Made by a program: the position numbers and the translations under genes. The notes below the pieces were generated by a model. That model ran no database searches. It saw nothing but the letters and a program-made list of their open reading frames with translations, and was not told the origin of the DNA. Positions 47,209-48,940 of a DNA stretch of 48,940 nt are shown in pieces. Numbering within the stretch: position 1 is the stretch's first letter; the number at the start of each line of letters is the position of its first letter. Origin of the DNA: a virus; IMG/VR virus record IMGVR_UViG_3300009545_000030, positions 1 to 48,940 of that record. One strand, given 5' to 3'.

Positions 47209-47577
47209 ATGAAATACAAAGATTTTGGACTTAGATTTTCAGAAGCTTGCCGAGAGGCGTCCCCAAAATTGCCGGAGACCAATGAGGAGCTTGGCAAGAT
47301 ATTTGGTGTGACCGCCCCTAATATTACCTATTGGCGAAAGGGACAAAAGCTACCAGCCATGGGGACAGCACAGAGAATAGCCAAACGTTGTGGCGTTTGC
47401 GTCGAATGGCTATTAACGGGAAGGGGGCCAAAATACCCAGAAATTTCTAACAAGCAGATAAATCAGGCTGCAAACCTCGTGCTACAAGCTCTTCCAGAGC
47501 TGGCAGACAGTCAACTAGATTTGCTGGCCCGGATGGCGCAGGAGTTTCTCGCCGCCGCAAAGAAAGTTGATGATTAA
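47209..47577 (+). CDS. CI-like lysogeny repressor without autocleavage domain (122 aa)
   Basis: ATG 47209 follows GGAGGAAGT closely. The N-terminal ~65 residues carry an HTH (TNEELGKIFGVTAPNITYWR, KGQKLPAMGTAQRIAKRCGV, CVEWLLTGRGPKYPE) typical of phage CI-like proteins. The remaining ~50 residues form a helical tail (ALPELADSQLDLLARMAQEF). There is no S24 peptidase domain, so LexA-like autocleavage is impossible. Operators flank it on both sides. Confidence 0.85.
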   Translation: MKYKDFGLRFSEACREASPKLPETNEELGKIFGVTAPNITYWRKGQKLPAMGTAQRIAKRCGVCVEWLLTGRGPKYPEISNKQINQAANLVLQALPELADSQLDLLARMAQEFLAAAKKVDD

Positions 47578-47694
47578 CCTCCTCAAGCCAAAGCCAGCGA
47601 TCCCGCGGGCTTAGCTGCCACAAAATCCCCGCAATACCCACCGCCGTCATGCCTTTCAGCACAATCAAGTCCATTTTGCGTCCTCGTTTAAAAA

Positions 47695-47709
47695 ATAACT
47701 TTGGGTTAT
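47695..47709. promoter_or_regulatory. Operator OL2
   Basis: ATAACTTTGGGTTAT. Its reverse complement, ATAACCCAAAGTTAT, differs from OR1 at one base. It adjoins the PL-like -35, mirroring OR2. Confidence 0.85.
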
Positions 47710-47737
47710 TGACATCTCGGTAACCCAGAGTTATCAT
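47709..47737 (+). promoter_or_regulatory. Early rightward promoter (PL-like)
   Basis: TTGACA (47709-47714), 17-bp spacer, TATCAT (47732-47737). The -35 is perfect. OL1 fills the spacer and overlaps the -10. It drives the operon that runs through the circular join to xis-int. Confidence 0.85.
47720..47734. promoter_or_regulatory. Operator OL1
   Basis: GTAACCCAGAGTTAT, 15 bp, centred 25 bp from OL2. It overlaps the PL-like spacer and -10, as OR1 does at the other promoter. Confidence 0.85.
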
Positions 47738-47890
47738 CATTCCATCGGGTCCAAAAAGCAATTGTTATTTTTACGGAAGCAGCTTTGGAACCAGACAACC
47801 TACGCCCCCTGACACATTTACGCAACAGAGTTTCGGTGGTTAGGGGAAATGTAATGCAGCGGTTTAAACCTTAATAACGAGGGGAAGGAA

Positions 47891-48385
47891 ATGGGCAGAG
47901 AAATTAGAAAAGTCCCGGCTGGCTGGCAACATCCGAAATATTCAAAAGATCAAGTCAGCCATACATGGCAGGAAAACGCTTTCCATCCGATGTATGACAG
48001 CGATTACGACACGGCATGTGCCGAATGGTATGCGGAGGCCGCGAAATTTACGCCCAATGAATATGCAAAATGGTTTCATGATTATTACGGAAGTCCGCCC
48101 GATAAAGAATATTACAGAGAGCAAAGTTGGGCAGAAGAAGAGGCAACACATTTCGTTGTTTATGAAACTGTCAGCGAAGGAACACCGGTAACGCCGATAT
48201 TTGAAAAGCCCGAAGACCTTGTTGCTTACCTTGTAGAAAACGGCGACTTCTGGGACCAGGAACGAGGTGATGGTGGCTGGGATAGAGAGGCGGCGGAAAA
48301 ATTTGTTGGCTGCGGTTTCGCATTCAGCATGGCCATTAAGGATGGAAATGTCTCATCCCCGCGCGATGCAGAGATGTACAACTAA
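47891..48385 (+). CDS. Conserved phage protein, first gene of the rightward early operon (164 aa)
   Basis: ATG 47891 has GAGGGGAAGGA upstream. The acidic, Trp/Tyr-rich product (VPAGWQHPKYSKDQVSHTWQ; YDTACAEWYAEAAKFTPNEY; EGTPVTPIFEKPEDLVAYLV) has no membrane helix and no known catalytic motif. The VPAGWQHP start and the P..P.F..PEDL..YLVENG block occur in other phage proteins. As the first gene under OL/PL it corresponds to lambda N in position only; no Arg-rich RNA-binding N terminus is visible. Confidence 0.82.
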   Translation: MGREIRKVPAGWQHPKYSKDQVSHTWQENAFHPMYDSDYDTACAEWYAEAAKFTPNEYAKWFHDYYGSPPDKEYYREQSWAEEEATHFVVYETVSEGTPVTPIFEKPEDLVAYLVENGDFWDQERGDGGWDREAAEKFVGCGFAFSMAIKDGNVSSPRDAEMYN

Positions 48386-48391
48386 TTCCTC

Positions 48392-48414
48392 AATGGCTCT
48401 CCCGCAGAGCCATT
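48392..48414 (+). terminator. Intergenic hairpin between the first two operon genes
   Basis: AATGGCTCT (48392-48400) pairs perfectly with AGAGCCATT (48406-48414) around CCCGC. No T run follows, so it is more likely an attenuator or RNA-processing site than a full terminator. Confidence 0.45.
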
Positions 48415-48451
48415 CGGGAAGGGGTTTAACCAAACAATCAAGGAGCCTTTA

Positions 48452-48940
48452 ATGGCCACCAAAAAGAAGAAAGAAGCCGAGCCGAGAATTCTTGCTGTTA
48501 AGGGTTTCGATAAGAATTGGAAGTGCCGCGATTTCCAATTCGAAATGGGCAAGGCGTATAGCCATGAAGGCGAAGTAAAAGCCTGCTCATCCGGCTTTCA
48601 TTCCGTCGAATATCCACTCGATGTTTTTGGATATTACGAACCCGGGTGCAGTCGTTATGCAGAGGTCGAAGCATTCGGTGAAATCTCCCGCCATGACGAC
48701 GATACGAAAATTGCATCGGCAAATATCACAATTAGGGCCGAGCTGCATATTCCTGAATTGGTGACTCGCGCAATCAACTGGATTGTAGAGCGCTGTGATC
48801 CGCTGAAGGCGAGCCATAGCAAAGCGGACCAATCAGCGAGCAGCGCCACGGGAGACCGATCAGCGAGCAGCGCCACGGGAGACCGATCAGCGAGCAGCGC
48901 CACGGGAGACCGATCAGCGAGCAGCGCCACGGGAGACCGA
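48452..48940 (+). CDS. DUF7666-type repeat protein, N-terminal part (continues at base 2)
   Basis: The start ATG follows a good ribosome site (AAGGAG, 6-nt spacer). After a lysine-rich start the first ~110 residues match the DUF7666 pattern seen in many phage proteins (motifs KGFDKNWKCRDFQFE, SGFHSVEYPLDVFGYY, SRYAEVEAFGEI, ASANITIRAEL). Then the nine-residue SSATGDRSA repeats begin and run off the end of the window. It is the second gene of the PL-like operon. The function of the family is unknown. The repeats look like a small-residue solenoid, which is inference only. Confidence 0.88.
   Translation, partial: MATKKKKEAEPRILAVKGFDKNWKCRDFQFEMGKAYSHEGEVKACSSGFHSVEYPLDVFGYYEPGCSRYAEVEAFGEISRHDDDTKIASANITIRAELHIPELVTRAINWIVERCDPLKASHSKADQSASSATGDRSASSATGDRSASSATGDRSASSATGDR
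48847..48940 (+). repeat. 27-bp tandem repeat, right part
   Basis: Units start at 48847, 48874 and 48901, with 13 bases of a fourth at 48928. All are the R variant, and a diverged unit with Q precedes them at about 48829. The last 13 bases equal bases 1-13. An overlap of 13 bp, or an unresolved number of missing units, closes the circle in frame. A 40-bp overlap is excluded by a mismatch at base 39. Confidence 0.95.

Larger units (their letters stand above)
47578..47890 (+). other. Intergenic region with left operators and 5' leader
   Basis: It holds OL2, OL1, the PL-like promoter and a ~147-nt untranslated leader before the gene at 47891. A minus-strand frame (47447-47674, ATG with AGGA upstream, MDLIVLKGMTAVGIAGILWQ) overlaps the repressor end and is only a weak candidate. 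Confidence 0.6.

Noticed and set aside
47447-47674. 75-codon minus-strand frame overlapping the repressor 3' end (MDLIVLKGMTAVG...)
   Set aside because: AGGA precedes its ATG, but it overlaps the repressor by 131 bp, its C-terminal half looks like a shadow and no minus-strand promoter is evident near OL.

Overview
The window is one complete, or nearly complete, circular temperate phage genome with a lambda-type control region and a P22-type podovirus virion module. Both ends fall inside the same 27-bp tandem repeat of one gene (48452 to the end, continuing from base 1 to 418), so the linear ends are almost certainly an assembly break in a circle and not a biological terminus. No bacterial housekeeping genes are present. 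The gene families and two perfect IHF-consensus sites near the integrase point to a pseudomonadotal (proteobacterial) host. I cannot name the host from the sequence.

The control hub is at 46.4-47.9 kb. A short CI-like repressor (47209-47577, +) lies between two mirror-image operator/promoter units built from a 15-bp near-palindrome. The leftward promoter (PR-like, - strand) drives a Cro-like gene, a second regulator, small early genes, an O-like initiator containing iterons (probable origin), a DnaB helicase, a nin-like block (HNH, NinB, NinG) and a small Q-like antiterminator. A consensus promoter overlaps the end of the Q-like gene and is followed by two intrinsic terminators, as at the lambda pR'/tR' late switch. 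Late genes then run without a strand change down to 10.9 kb: four fibre or depolymerase-like genes, terminase, portal, a phage GroES, scaffold, coat, then P22-ordered tail genes (gp4-, gp10-, gp14-, gp7-, gp20- and gp16-like), a tailspike, and a lysis-like group.

The rightward promoter (PL-like, + strand) drives the other early operon: a 164-aa protein, the minisatellite-bearing DUF7666 protein across the circular join, a run of small overlapping accessory genes, RecT plus a YqaJ/lambda-Exo-type nuclease, more accessory genes, then xis and int. The 384 bp after int has the layout of a lambda attP (three helically phased arm sites, IHF site, core interval, IHF site, fourth arm site). Beyond it lie a lone family-2 glycosyltransferase, in the place where P22-like phages carry serotype-conversion genes, and a degenerate tRNA-like element.

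The most notable observations are the mirrored 25-bp-spaced operator pairs, an apparently leaderless Cro-like mRNA, a repressor without an autocleavage domain, seven iterons inside the initiator gene, the inferred attP, the in-frame minisatellite, an ochre-interrupted coiled-coil gene, a slippery-site frameshift candidate in a zinc-ribbon gene, a GroES gene in the head module, terminators flanking the gene after the coat gene, and several microproteins shorter than 60 aa joined to their neighbours by overlapping stop/start codons.
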